From NCBI RefSeq assembly GCF_040802235.1, contig NC_133169.1:45081034-45145033 (forward strand): 64,000 bases of DNA, read 5' to 3'. Below are positions 34,901-46,813 of this stretch, piece by piece (within the stretch, counting starts at the first letter, position 1; every line of letters starts with the position of its first letter). Source of the DNA: Manis javanica. Lineage: Eukaryota; Chordata; Mammalia; Pholidota; Manidae. The notes under the pieces were generated by a model, which saw nothing but the letters and a program-made list of their open reading frames with translations, ran no database searches and had not been told where the DNA came from. Made by a program: the position numbers and the translations under genes.

Positions 34901-35050
34901 AGTTACACTGCAACTTAATCCATTACATTGGCCTAATGGCCAGGAGGCAGAAAGGGCTTTATGGTGAAGAAGCACACGTCCTGTAGGGTCTCTTCCTCGC
35001 AGCTCCACTGCTCACTGCTCCTGTTAGACCCTTTTCCTGGGGTCAGGTTT
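31950..35050 (-). mobile_element. Second endogenous retroviral relic with integrase fragment
   Basis: GC-richer block. On the minus strand, 32,727-32,398 encodes an integrase catalytic-core stretch (NQGTHFTGHRLQERVQQLGI, then YNP and RYNGLLK). The usual catalytic Asp before NQGTHFTG is Ser and the usual Glu position reads within MRERY. A sequence between 33,000 and 32,730 resembles the HHCC-to-core linker. 33,877-33,440 and 34,345-33,881 are gag-like but not certain, and 34,766-34,491 is open but unassigned. RT, LTRs and boundaries are not visible, so internal deletions are likely. It looks older than the 1.5-13 kb ERV. The family is not assigned. Confidence 0.7.
32398..32727 (-). pseudogene. 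Retroviral integrase catalytic-core fragment
   Basis: Integrase joins viral DNA to host DNA. The 109-codon open stretch covers the second half of the core and the start of the C-terminal region (DMLTHIAASPIQLYVQTQEE). At least one catalytic position looks substituted, and the frame stops at both ends. Confidence 0.75.
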
Positions 35051-36350
35051 CTCCGGCTGCCCCTCCCGATGAGCCATTCCAAAGGAGCCTCTGTCTTTCA
35101 AGTTTAGTCTTCAAATGACAATACTTTCTATCCTTTGGTTATCTTTGTAGATCATCCATAAACGGAATGTGCATCCTAATGAGGTGAGACAGTCAAAAAA
35201 CCAGATGAATGTCTATGGTATTCAATGGGGAAAATACTGAGGAGGAAGAAAAAGGTCCTGGCAGGCAGCATATCCAGAGAGAGGCCATGAGGGCTTCATG
35301 GGTGGAAAGAACTTAAGGGAGGGTCAGAGAATAGTGAGGGACTTGGCTGAGGAAGACACTGGAGAAGGGAGCAACCTACACACATACCCAGGGTCCAAGC
35401 TTTGCTGGCATGTCCCAAAGCAGAGGCGAGCCGAGCCAGTGAGCGGGCAGATCAAAGGGTGAGATCAGGGCACAGTGAGACCCATTTCTGTCTACAGAAA
35501 AGGCAACACTCCCTATGATCTACATGAAATCATTAACAGGAAAACTACAAGCCTCAGAGACAGATATTAAACTATGGGTTACATCTAAGGGGTGATTATG
35601 AAATGAGAAAATCCTTTGGAAACCATCCACATTTTGATCGGTGTGGTACTCACACAGGATTAGACATGTTTAAAATTTTATCATTTCAGATGAATTTCCT
35701 CAAAATACTTGTTATATGTATGTTTCACTTTCATGTGAAGTATGTACAAAGATCTGGAGACAGTACCATAAAATTGGTATATTATGCCTAAGCCATTCCT
35801 AATAAAATTAATAAATATAAAATTGAGTATATCAGCAGACAGAAATAAATATGCAACAATGTTCATATTCCATAGACATTTGTTTCATTATTATTTCATT
35901 TATTTTAAGTAATTCATTCACATATAAAACTATAGCAAGATGACTTGTCATTAATAATTAGAAGCATGAACTAAGTCTTAATCACATACCTATTTTGTTA
36001 GACAATAAAGAATGCATACATTAGCTGAAATACTTTTGAATGCATTGAAAAATCAGTGATGTTAATTTCAAACATTTTTCACACTTATTTGCATGATAAC
36101 ATATTCATCAGTTTAACTGATTTTAAATCTAGTATCATAGGGGCATTTTAGGTGGCATTAGGCTAACATGATTGCTTTTCCTAGACATTAATACAAAACA
36201 GTAAAATAATACATAATAATATCATGCTTTAAAACAGAATTTCTATTGAATAAATTTGGCAGAACGATATGGATCAAAGCCTAGAGCCAAAATACCAGGC
36301 ACACTTCTCTAAATTGCACTCAGAGGAGGGAAAGACCTCAGGAAAAGAAA
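35051..36350. other. Unassigned DNA
   Basis: Mostly AT-rich. The 35,330-35,490 stretch is GC-richer, with no recognised content. Confidence 0.3.
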
Positions 36351-36589
36351 GGGAGCTGGTCGGTGCCAGAACCACAGAGGAGAGCAGCATGAGAGAGAGA
36401 AAAAAGAAATGGGTATTAAAAATAGAAAATCTAAAATAAACTACTGTGTAGAGGAAGAAATCCCCTGAAAGTTTTGTTAATGAAATGGAAGAGATTAATT
36501 CTATATCAATTTGAATAGTTTAAAGTTAAAATAGGAAAAAATATTTATCAGTTAAAAATATTTATATGGTATAAACTATATTCCAGGTA

Positions 36590-36765
36590 TTTTTAATGTA
36601 TTATAAATGTGTGATTTCAGTTAGTTTTAATAGAATCCTACAATATAGGTATTTTCAAAATATCAAAATTTAAAGTAGAAATTAAGCTTGCAGGAATTGT
36701 CTAAAATCACACAGAAAGATAATTTGTTCCAGGTATTTGAACTATGATCTTTCACCTTCCTTTGG
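36590..36765 (+). repeat. MIR SINE relic
   Basis: The order is MIR-like: ATTCCAGGTATTTTTAATGT, then TAATAGAATCCTACAATATAGG, then AAAATCACACAGAAAG. It is shared with 48,430-48,665, so it predates the duplication. Confidence 0.65.
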
Positions 36766-37370
36766 CCCACTTCTCCAGGAAAATATCCTATTCCAGAATG
36801 TCTCATGATTGTACCTAATTTAAAGAGATGGAGTGAGGGATGGGCATATTGACCATTTCCAACATAATCGTTATTAGTAATAAGTATTATGTAATGGATT
36901 TACGATTGATGATTTCTCAGTGCCTTCTGTTTACCTGATATTTGACTAATCCTATCTCATTTCCTTGAGTACATGTTTCTTTCTACACTTTGATAATATT
37001 TTTAGTATCATAGGGTGATATGTTAAATTCCATGGAGAATGATAATGAAAAATCTCATTGACCAACAATTCATGAGTGTTCTTATGACTCTTAGTGTATT
37101 TCTGAAGGGGTAATCCTTGCTTGGTGCTTGAACTGACTGTGTGATATAATTAGATTGTATGCCTTTTGAGAAGCCTCCTATATTCTAATGATGAAACTCA
37201 TTATGTCTGTTAACTACGTATTCTATATGCAAAAATCATATCAAACTAAAAATAACCTTCAGTATTACTATTCTACAATTGACAAAAGATAATATTGTAG
37301 GTGTGGTGACCTAGACTGGAAGTCCTTGATATTTTCATCATACAATCTTGGCCATTTCTCACATGTTGTA

Positions 37371-37380
37371 CTCTCCACAG
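37371..37380 (+). other. Splice-acceptor-like site upstream of OR copy 1
   Basis: CTCTCCACAG followed by TGGGCATACCC and the ATG. The same sequence precedes OR copy 2, consistent with a spliced 5' UTR exon. Confidence 0.5.
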
Positions 37381-37394
37381 TGGGCATACCCATC

Positions 37395-38339
37395 ATGGCA
37401 TGGGAGAATCAGACCTTCACCTCCAACTTCATCCTGCTGGGCATCTTCGATTACAGCCCCACCCACATCTTCCGCTTTTCGCTGGTCTTGGGCATCTTCT
37501 CAGTGGCCTTCATGGGAAACACTGCCATGATTCTCCTTATCTACCTGTACACACACCTCCACACCCCCATGTATTTCCTCCTCAGCCAGCTGTCCTTCAT
37601 GGACCTCATGCTCATCTGCACCACTGTCCCCAAGATGGCCTTCAACTACTTATCAGGCAGGAAGTTCATCTCTCTGGCCAGCTGTGGAGCCCAGATATTC
37701 TTGTATGTTTCCCTGCTTGGAGCCGAATGTTTCCTGTTGGCTGCAATGGCCTATTACCGCTATGTGGCCATTTGCCGCCCATTACGGTACTCAGCTCTCA
37801 TGAGCCATAAAATCTGTGGTCTCATGGTTATTTCATCCTGGATTGTTGGCTCTCATGATGGTATAATTGTCATTATAGTTGCATTGTCTTTCCCTTATTG
37901 TGGTGCCTGGGAAATACCCCATTTTTTCTGTGATGTTCCTGCTCTTCTCACTCTTTAATGCATTAACACATCGCTATTTGAAAGGTTAATGTTCATATGC
38001 TGTGTTATTATGCTTTTCTTCCCTGTAGCAGTCATCACTGCCTCCTATGCTCATGTTCTCCTGGCCGTCATTCACATGGGATCTGGGGAGAGTCGCCGCA
38101 AAGCTTTTGCCACCTGCTCCTCCCATCTCACGGTGGTGGGAATGTACTACGGAGCTGCCATGTTCATATACATGCGGCCCGTTTCTGATCGTTCCCCCAC
38201 CCAGGACAAGATGGTATTAGCCTTCTACACCATCCTCACCATCCTCACTCCCATGCTGAATCCCATCTACAGCCTCCACAACAAGGAAGTGGCCAGGGCA
38301 TTCAGGACGCTGTTGGGGAGGGGCAAGTCTGGAGAGTGA
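37395..38339 (+). pseudogene. Olfactory receptor, OR2M-like, single premature stop (copy 1)
   Basis: The ATG at 37,395 (MAWENQTF, with an N-glycosylation site) opens a frame of 315 codons ending TGA at 38,339, matching the usual OR2M length of about 312 aa. The frame is unbroken except for TAA at 37,956 (codon 188), where paralogues have Ser, just after HFFCDVPALLTL in the second extracellular loop. Conserved parts include HLHTPMYFLLSQLSFMDLML (TM2), KAFATCSSHLTVVG (TM6) and SDRSPTQDKM. Oddities: DRY reads YRY, NPxxY has lost one residue (NPIY), and a 9 bp duplication (TIL repeated) lies at about 38,233. An acceptor-like CTCTCCACAG ends 14 bases before the ATG. With this stop it would make only a four-helix product, so it is a pseudogene, recent or possibly polymorphic. 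Confidence 0.93.
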
Positions 38340-39239
38340 ATTGCCTAAGTGACTTTCTTCTGCCCTGTTTGCTTTATGCTTAAGTTTATGCAATCAAATG
38401 ATACAATTAAGCATCAAAAGATTTTTGGCAAACCCACAGACTTAGAAAATGGAAAACTGCATATAATCATTTGCTTAAATATTCTATTTCTTTTGTGATG
38501 GAAAATTCAGTGTATGGCTGTAAGTAAATATTTACTGCAGGATGACAAATACTTTGTTTTATACAATATCAGTTAACAAATTAGAGGTATTTAACCATCA
38601 CAATATCACAGAATATATAATAAAATGGAGTACTGATAAGTGATCTGTTTTGTAACATATATTAGTTTTGCCTGTGGCCAACTGAAGAATTCCCCTGAGT
38701 CCAACATCATACCTTGGATTGATCAATTTGTTAAAATGATTGACCACAGTAATTATATACAAACATATTTGTAAAGTTATTATGCAAATTAATATGCTTT
38801 ACCCAAATAGAGAAAAATAGCATTAGTTTGATGGTTGGCTTATTGAGCCTAATTTAATGGTCACTGTCTTACTTCAAGATATCCATCTTGGGAGCACACA
38901 GGTTGGGAAGCTTCCATTTTTGTATGGATACCAATCTTATACTTGGGAGAATGAAATGTGAATATGAATCCTAATGTCTGGATTTTTTAATCCTTCCATA
39001 TCTTGATGCTTATCCAGGTTGTGTAATTTCATGGAAGAATTTGTGTTCAGAAAATTCTAGTTTCTCTGATGTCTGGATTTTTTATAAATCACATGTGTGG
39101 CTTCAGTACAGATATTTTTCTAATGATGTTTATATGAAATTTAGTGTAATTCTGGAGATTCTTGTGTTTTTATGAGGAACAACCATTATGCCTCAATATG
39201 AATCTTAACTGTTCTCTTAAGACTCTGTTGTAAATCATC

Positions 39240-39640
39240 ATTGGATTAGTTTTCTTTTGCTGCCCAACAAATGAACACAAACTTGGGGGTCTCAACAGGA
39301 ACTGTTCATTATATTAGAGTAGGAATGGGTAGAGACTGCAGAAGGCTAACCTGGGCATTCTGACTAAGGTGTGTCCAGTCACCAATCCAGGTGATGTCTG
39401 GGACTGCAGTTTTATGAGGCTCATGGCAAGCTCGTGTGGCTGTTGAAATCATACATTCATTTGCACATGAGTAACTCACATCAGCTGATTTCTTTAAGGC
39501 CAGTAGGAAAGTCCCTCTGACCTTAGGGTAGGCCTAAGGCCTCTTTCAAAGGTCTACTGACTAGTTACATCAAGCCAACTCAAGAGCATCTCTCTGAGAT
39601 TATTCTAAGCTAACTGATTTGGGATCTTAACTACACCTGC
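39240..39640. repeat. Old interspersed repeat, unassigned family
   Basis: Shares TTTGCTGCCCAACAAATGAA, then ACAAACTTGGGGGTCTCA, then CTCGTGTGGCTGTTGAAAT with 51,230-51,560. It is also similar at its start to 42,225-42,470. Likely a mammalian LTR or DNA transposon. Confidence 0.55.
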
Positions 39641-40050
39641 ACAGTCACTTAACTCTTTCCTTAGAGAATAACCTAACTATAGGAGAAAGCCAGGGCAATA
39701 GATCATGGGAAACATTTAGAATTCTGGCTACCACCCACACCCAGATAACATACAGACTCTTAGCTATGAAGGATGTTAAAATGCAATTGCAACTTTTCCT
39801 GTAGGATTGTGAGGAAACATTGGCAATGTCCTTATGACTCACTGAATTATTTCAACGTTTAGAAATTTATGAACTTTAGGGTTGAAGGTAAGGCTAGGAG
39901 TAGAAAAGTACCAGGTATTGAGTTCAAGTAGGGAAAACTGTCTTCAAGTTTTCACCCCTTTCCTCAAGGAGGTCTTGGTAGAGTCGCCTGAAGAGGATCT
40001 CTGCCTGAGATCTCAGATACGGAGACCTAGCAGGGAGGGGGCAAGAACCT

Positions 40051-41185
40051 CATTATACGCAGCAGCTGTTGGCATTCTGTAGAAAATGTGGGGGAGCTAC
40101 AAAAGCAAATGTGCAGAGAGCACACCAGCCAATGCATCCTACTGCCTGACTGCCACTGCCTCCTGAGGGCAGTGCTGCGACCCCAGGACTGGGAGGGGAA
40201 GGCGGCTTCCTTTCTATCATGTGTTCCCATGTCTTTAATTTATGTATGTCCATGAAATACATATTTACCTTTATTAAAGACATATTTGACATCAAATATT
40301 TTTACTGATTTTGGAGTTAGCTGAGGAAGGGTAGGGAAGGGGTATTTTCACCGCTGGGATTGGAAAATATGCAGGGTGATCAACTCAGGATACCATTTAT
40401 CACCTCATTTTTCTGACTAATAATTTTAAAACAAAGCTTCTAGTAAGAACAGACTGTGGAAATAGCCCTACATTCTTCTAAGACTATAAAAAGTTAAAAT
40501 TTTGTACATCTAGACTAACCCTGAAAAGTTTGGTAGGGATGTGAGTTCGAGGCCTCACTATGGTAAAATCAGTGTGAGCACTCCACCCTCCACCTGATTC
40601 TCCCTGAGGCCCACCGTGTAGATTTCTAATTCACATAGAATTTAACTTTAGAATATTATGTCTCTATATATCTTGCAAAATGTGTGTGCAGTGTCATGGA
40701 GAAATAAGCACTTTTTTTCTAGGTGGAATTTTACTTAGTGTAAAGTTACTACAATCTTTCAGGAAAGCAGTTTATCCTTATCCATTCAGAAATGTAATTT
40801 TACTATAGATTTGAAGCAATTATTTTCCAGGCTAAAAGGTTATCTTAAATAATGAGTAAGCAAATTTTTATACGCAAGTAAATAAAGGATAAAATCTATA
40901 AACAATGTATGTGACCAATTTCAGAAGAAAGGGTTAATTAAATTTTAACATCTACTTTTACCATTTTGTGTTTTCATTATGTTGTTCATAACTGTTAATT
41001 TGTACATAAATGGTGTACATGATGGTGTTGATAGTGTTTACCTGAAGAAGCAGACTTCTTGGATTGTTCATGTCCAGTCCATTTCTTAAAGGACATTAGG
41101 GACTATTTCCTCAAAACTCTTTTCAACAAAAGGCAGAGCTAACCACTCTTACATTTGCAGAATGGGAGGACACTGGGAGGACGAG
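40051..41185. other. Unassigned DNA
   Basis: No gene. A B-box-like GAGTTCGAGGCC lies at about 40,542 without a tRNA fold around it. Confidence 0.3.
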
Positions 41186-41189
41186 GACC

Positions 41190-41390
41190 TACTGGAAATC
41201 CAGTGCTGGTGGAATACAAAATGGTAGATCCACTTTGGTAGACAATTTGGCACAATTTCACAAATTTCTTATGAAGCTAGTTATACTCTGACCATACAGT
41301 CCATCAGCTGAGCTCCTTCATATTTATCCCAAAAAGTTGACAACTTTTGTCCACTCAAAAAGCTGTATGCTTATTTTATTCATCCTTCAA
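41190..41390 (+). mobile_element. L1 ORF2 fragment, plus strand
   Basis: GTGCTGGTGGAATACAAAAT, then GATCCACTTTGGTAGACAAT, matches the ORF2 3' region (SGNVKWCSHFGK-type nucleotide pattern), much decayed. Confidence 0.65.
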
Positions 41391-44300
41391 GACTCACTGA
41401 ACAGGTGGAATAACTGCATCACAGCCACTATGACTTTCTGATGTAGTTTTTTATTTCATTTTTTTCTTATAGCCACTAAGAAAAAATACATATTCGGGTT
41501 ACTATGTTTCAAAGTTTAATGAGTTCTTTAGCTATCTTATGGCAATAACTTGACTTGCATTTCGATTTGTCTGAAATACTTTTTATTTTTTGATATTTTT
41601 CATTTGTTAAATGTAGAATAGTAATAACAATAGTTTCAGTGAAAAGAGAAGAAATAAACTAAAAGCATTCTTAGTATTTTAAATTCAATATGCTTAAATT
41701 CACTAAGAACAATATGTTAAAATGGAAGATGGGATATAGGAAAAGCACAGTAAAAATAGTGATTTTAAAAAAGCATATTGTGAAAACTTTGCTACTAATA
41801 GACTATAGAACCTTAGAATGATTAGTGACCCAAACTGGCTCAAACATATATGCTATTCTATAAAATATAATATATAAGATATGTAAAAAATATATAACAT
41901 AAAATCATAAATTAGATTATCATTAAAAATCTATTAAAAATGGAGAAACATAGAACAGGATGCTTCATAGGTATGTGCAAATTACTATTCAGTAGACATT
42001 TATAAAACTTCAAACAATTTTAAGATGCAATAGTTGCCAAGTAGTCTCACTAGGCAGGACAAACTTTGGTATCTAAAATGCAAAATAATATCTTCCCAAA
42101 TATTTGGCTTGTCTCAATTCTCAAAAAATTAACAAATAATCAACATATATGAAAATAAAATCTAACCTAGTAGTAGAAAATAAGCAAAACAAATGCTAGA
42201 ATCAAGAATTAAATATTCCCATTCCAATTATCTGCTGTTGCATAACAAGTATCCCCAAACTTAGTGGCTTTACTGAACATGACAGTCTTATTTTCTGTAC
42301 TGTTTCCGAGTTAGGAATTCAAGAAGACTTAATTTGGAACATCTCAGCTCGGATTCCCATATGGTGATATGGTGGCTGACCCTGGAGCAGCCGGGCTCTC
42401 AGCAGACCCGGAGGAGCAGGATTCCGACGCCGTCGGGAGCTGCCTGAGGATCTCACTCTTTCTCTCCAGAGAGTTTCCATACATGGCTAGATTGTTCTCC
42501 TCTGTATTGTGAAAGTAGATTGTTTATAACATGATTGAAATATCCAGAAACAAGTATTCTCAAAAGAATAAAGTAAAATACACAGTATAGTCATAGTTTG
42601 GCCTTAGATGTCCCGGAGTGTCATTTCTGTGACGGTATTTGTCAATGCAATTTTCCTAATATATATTTACTTATATCACAAAGACATATTTATAAAGCTA
42701 TCCCAATGTAAGCATAATAAAATATAAAGAGACCAGTGAGACACCAATGAGATCTCAAAACACAACTTATATTATACATGAAGTTAGTATGTGATTCAGG
42801 AAATATGCGTGTACAAATGACAACAAATAATTGTATGTGGTATGGAGAAAGCTTCCTTATTATACATAGAAAAACAAATTTAGAGTCTTACTTGAATGTA
42901 TATATGAGCTGGACTCCAGATTAGTTAAATACATAAATTTGTGTAATGTAATGTAACAGAATTATTTGAATAGAATATAACATAATTTCATATAAACAGG
43001 AACACATTTAGTTAACAACAAATGATTAATGTTATTTAATTACTTGAATATTAAGAATATTAATCGAGTAAAGGACATGGCCAAAGTTAACACACTGAAA
43101 TAGACTGAAAGAAGATATTTTCCATGTCTAAAACCAAGAAAGTACTAAAAACTAAAATATTCAAGTAACCACCACATATTAAAAATTTGTGAAACAAAAC
43201 AAAGTAGCATTCATCTGGAAAAGGATACATACTTTAACTAATAATCAGACTAATGCAATTTAACAATGATGAAAAATCACTTTTACTCAATAGGCTAGAA
43301 AACTTTCCATGAGCTGGATAATGCTAAATAATGACAAGTATGGGGACAGATAAAATTTCTCAGAACTGCAGTTGAAAACATGTTCTAACATTGACATCTG
43401 TGAAAGCAACCTAATGGTATTTAATTTATGTCTGCACATAAATTGGAAGTCAGAAATTTTTTCAGGGCTCTTAATACTAAACAGATTTTAATTATATGAT
43501 CCAGAACTATGAAATTATCCAAGTAATTTAGAATTAGTTTTTAGCTATGTATAACATGTGTTCTAATATATGTGACTTCATATGTAACTGGAACACAAAA
43601 TCTTTCATTTTTTTCCTGTTAAAATCTGGATTTGGACAGTTTTAGGATATCATAGTTTCCTCAACATCTTCAGGAAACTACAAGTGCTACAATTACAATA
43701 AAAATAACAACAATTTTTGAAAAAAATGTGAAAAAACCTGATACTGATTAATTTGGAAAACAAAGAATACTTAATAAATCTTTAAAAAAAATAATGAGAT
43801 GAAATCATCACTGACATAAACATTTGTTTTTAGCAATAGTAATAGTCTAATACTGGGCACTTGTCTGAAAATTTTGGGAATCAAATTAGCCCATGAAAAA
43901 AAAAACCACAGTCCATTTGAGGATCAGAGAACTAGCAGCAGGATAAGAGAAGAGTAACCACAAGTGGCGAGCTTTCCAAGAATAATTTGCAACAGCAGTG
44001 ACATCTCACACATGGAAATCTCAAATCAACTGATGCAGAAAATACGACCACTTGATTGGCCAGTTGGAAAGTATTAGTGAACTGGCACTGAGGTCCAACC
44101 GCAATGATGAATTCTTCATTTTATTTGAAAATGAGAAATTCAACTGCCTGTTGTTCTCAATCTATAGAGTTGATAGAGTGTGAAAACATGAGTGATGTGA
44201 GTGATTTAAAAAGGAGAGTGAAAATGACGTCATTAACATATGAATGAGCCAGGAGACAGAGGAAAAGGTGGAGGGAGTTTACATTATGAATCAAGGTGAC

Positions 44301-44633
44301 CGAACTTTCTAATTGATTCTTCATATCAGTAAAATTCATATTTTCAAGTTGAAAACTAATTCTACATGAGGCCCTAGGAGAAGAAGTGGATGATAATGCA
44401 CATTACTGTAATTGAAGACACGGAACTGAATTCCCTGCAGGGAATGCAAAATTGAGTCATATCTGACTTAGTAAAGATGTGTGGAAGTTATTTTCTCTGG
44501 AAATTTAAAGGTTTTTCGTTTACTGTATAAGCAGTGTCATATCTTGTTAAGAACTCTAGAAGGTAAGATGATATTGTAAAATATGTAAGGCATTCTGGAG
44601 TTTAATCAAATGGAAACATGTTTTATCCAAAAC
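41391..44633. other. Unassigned AT-rich DNA with one old repeat fragment (42,225-42,470)
   Basis: The fragment at 42,225 begins like the repeats at 39,240 and 51,230 (CTGCTGTTGCATAACAAGTA). It contains a GC-rich patch (42,380-42,450). No gene is recognised elsewhere. Confidence 0.4.

Positions 44634-44720
<87 letters not shown>
44634..44720. repeat. (TG)n-(CA)n-(TA)n palindromic microsatellite
   Basis: A TG run of about 14 units meets a CA run of about 11 units through TATA, giving a near-perfect inverted repeat. A TA run follows. Confidence 0.93.
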
Positions 44721-44722
<2 letters not shown>

Positions 44723-45199
44723 GAATTTTGATATTTTAAATTACTTATTTATGGAAGTAATTTTTATGTTGGTCTGAAATGTTTCCCTTCATATTCTCTG
44801 TAAAATTAATGTGCTCTTGTATTTTTCACATCTGTTTGAATATTACATGATACCTGTGATGATCCTAAATAAAGGTGATCGAGGATAACGTAAAATATGC
44901 ACAATTAAGAACCAGTGCAAGACTCCCCAGTGGATCTATGCTATGTGTTCATGCCTCCAGTCAGGTATGGGAGTCTTATGGTCTCCATCTTTGTGAAAAC
45001 CTCTCCTTTTTGATAAAGAGCATCTAAAGGAAGCATATTAGTTTACCATTCAGAAACAAATGATCTAGTTAAAAAAGCAGAATATTTTCAAAAATAATCA
45101 TGGGTGAATAGCAGTGGGTCTTATTGCAATATTACAAAAATAAAAACAAGTAAGGTGTGACAACAGAGTGTGCAATGGCTGTAATGCACTGCTGAAAAT
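44721..45199. other. Unassigned DNA
   Basis: Nothing recognised. Confidence 0.3.
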
Positions 45200-45380
45200 T
45201 TCAAAATACTTTGATGAGTAATTTTAAGGAATTAGTTCTGTCTTTGCAACAACCCTGTGAAAGGTGGAGGGAATTCAAAAATAATCTACAAAACTTTAGT
45301 TGACCTGCCTGGTGACACGGGAGATGCTGTTGAGCAAGATTGCAAACCCAGATTTGTCTGATTTGAAGGTCTATGAGGTT
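45200..45380 (+). repeat. MIR-like SINE relic
   Basis: CAACAACCCTGTGAAAGGTGG, then ACTTTAGTTGACCTGCCTGG and GCAAACCCAGATTTGTCTG, follows the MIR order. Confidence 0.5.
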
Positions 45381-46009
45381 AGTCTTTGTACAGAATGGAG
45401 GCAGAGACCACATATCTTCTCTAAGTTCAGTATAGACAGTGATTGCTATCTGCAGAATGAAGAGGCATGAAAAAAGATTCACGTATGTTGGAACTTGAAG
45501 GACAGCTATGATTTTCAAAGGTAAAAGTTCGTGGAAGAGAAAGGACATTCAGAGAAAAAAGAACCTCCTGAGCAAACGCCTAGGCTCAGATTTATGTATC
45601 GTACCTTTGGGACCTGTGAAAGAAATGCACGGGGTTTGAATTGGGAAATGGAGGACAGGTGACTTAAAAGAGAGGTTTGATGACTTTCTTTTGTGCTCCA
45701 CAAGATCAGTAAGGAAGTGAGAATTGTTCTGAAGATAATTTCAATCAATTGAGAATTTAACTTTTTTGGTGCTTTTAGAAAATCTATAGTAGTGTGCTGG
45801 ATGAAGTGAGAATAGAAAGTTAGTCTTATCTATAACATCAGTAGGTGCAAATGCAAATAAGAGGGATTTTTAGAAGTACAGATGAACTGTTCCAAAAGGC
45901 ACCAGCAATCCTTTTGTGAGATGATTTGGAGATTCTGTCTGAAGGCGAGAGATGGATCATGTGAATAGTTTCTAGGTCTCAGCAAGGGCAGTTGGTGCAT
46001 GCCATCTTA
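45381..46009. other. Unassigned DNA
   Basis: Open frames on the minus strand at 45,515-45,748 without a recognised domain. Confidence 0.3.
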
Positions 46010-46039
46010 TCTATAAACACTGTTTTCTGCCTTTGGTGG

Positions 46040-46285
46040 GAGGTGGGAGTGTGAGGTGTCCGCTGACAGAATGAAGCTCTCAGGGCAGCCACGTAGGCTC
46101 AGAGACGCCCTGCGCACCCAGCCCGCGCTCCCGTCCCGCTCTCCTCTCCCGTGCTCGGGGCTCCTCCGAGGCTTCCCCGCAGTGCCGGCGGCCCTTCCTT
46201 CCCCCGTGCTGTGTCTCATGCTCTGCGGGTGGGAGTGGCCTTGACCCGGCCAGCACGGCCGCGCTCCCAGACACCCTTTCCTAAG
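46040..46285. other. Short CpG-rich, GC-rich block
   Basis: Many CpG dinucleotides in about 250 bp (for example CAGCCCGCGCTCCCGTCCCG), in sharp contrast to the AT-rich surroundings. Open frames on both strands are Pro/Arg/Ser-rich and show no family. It could be a retroposed first exon, a small CpG island or a GC-rich repeat. Confidence 0.6.
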
Positions 46286-46740
46286 AATGTCTCACCCCCT
46301 GTGGCCTGTGAGTACAATTATTACAAACATGAACTAACTTTTTATCTAATATTATATGATAGACTATTTTTTAAGTATTTGGAGAACAAAGTTTGTTATT
46401 TCTGAACCGTGTAGGATTTGATGAGAATGTATGGTTTGGATAGTCTTTTAATAAATTATGTACAACTTATAAAGCATACAAATAGCATGAATTATGTTTT
46501 TAAGTCCACAGCTCTAGTGTCTATATTAATTTTTCATGCTATTATATTCATCAGTAAACACATTCTTATTAATATCACATAACTGACTTCCACTAAGACA
46601 TTGCTTTCATGAGTTTGATGTGTAGGAACCTGAGGTGACTGGCTCAGAAATAAGCATCTTGAAAATCATGAAATATTCACAGCAGTTTCCTGTGATAGGG
46701 CAGTAAAAGGAACGAGAGCTTATGCAATTGGCTTACATGT
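46286..46740. other. Unassigned AT-rich DNA
   Basis: Nothing recognised. Confidence 0.3.
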
Positions 46741-46813
46741 TATGATATGATATGATATGATATGATATGATATGATATGATATGATATGATATGATATGA
46801 TATGATATGATAT
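46741..46813. repeat. (TATGA)n pentanucleotide microsatellite
   Basis: About 14 perfect TATGA units. Confidence 0.97.

Larger units (their letters stand above)
36400..40050 (+). repeat. Segmental duplication unit A (contains OR2M-like pseudogene 1)
   Basis: It aligns by eye with 48,300-51,980 in the same order and orientation: a MIR relic, OR upstream region, OR coding exon, 3' flank (GGGAGAATGAAATGTGAATA / GGGAGACTGAAATGTGAGTA), an old repeat, and a final GGTTGAAGG..GGCTAGGAGTAGAAA block. The offset is 11,968 bp at the OR start codons. Flanking identity looks clearly lower than in the coding exon. Confidence 0.82.

Noticed and set aside
37400-37810. Alternative-frame open stretches over both OR exons (His/Pro-rich)
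   Set aside because: They are shadows of the OR frame in both copies. The OR frame shows the family motifs.
40520-40600. tRNA or tRNA-derived SINE
   Set aside because: Only a B-box-like GAGTTCGAGGCC is present. No A box, cloverleaf or A-rich tail is visible.
46056-46244. Small protein-coding gene in the CpG-rich block
   Set aside because: Open frames exist on both strands simply because GC-rich DNA has few stops. No domain or conservation evidence is visible.
46741-46813. CRISPR-like array
   Set aside because: The units are 5 bp without spacers, so it is a simple microsatellite. The genome is mammalian.
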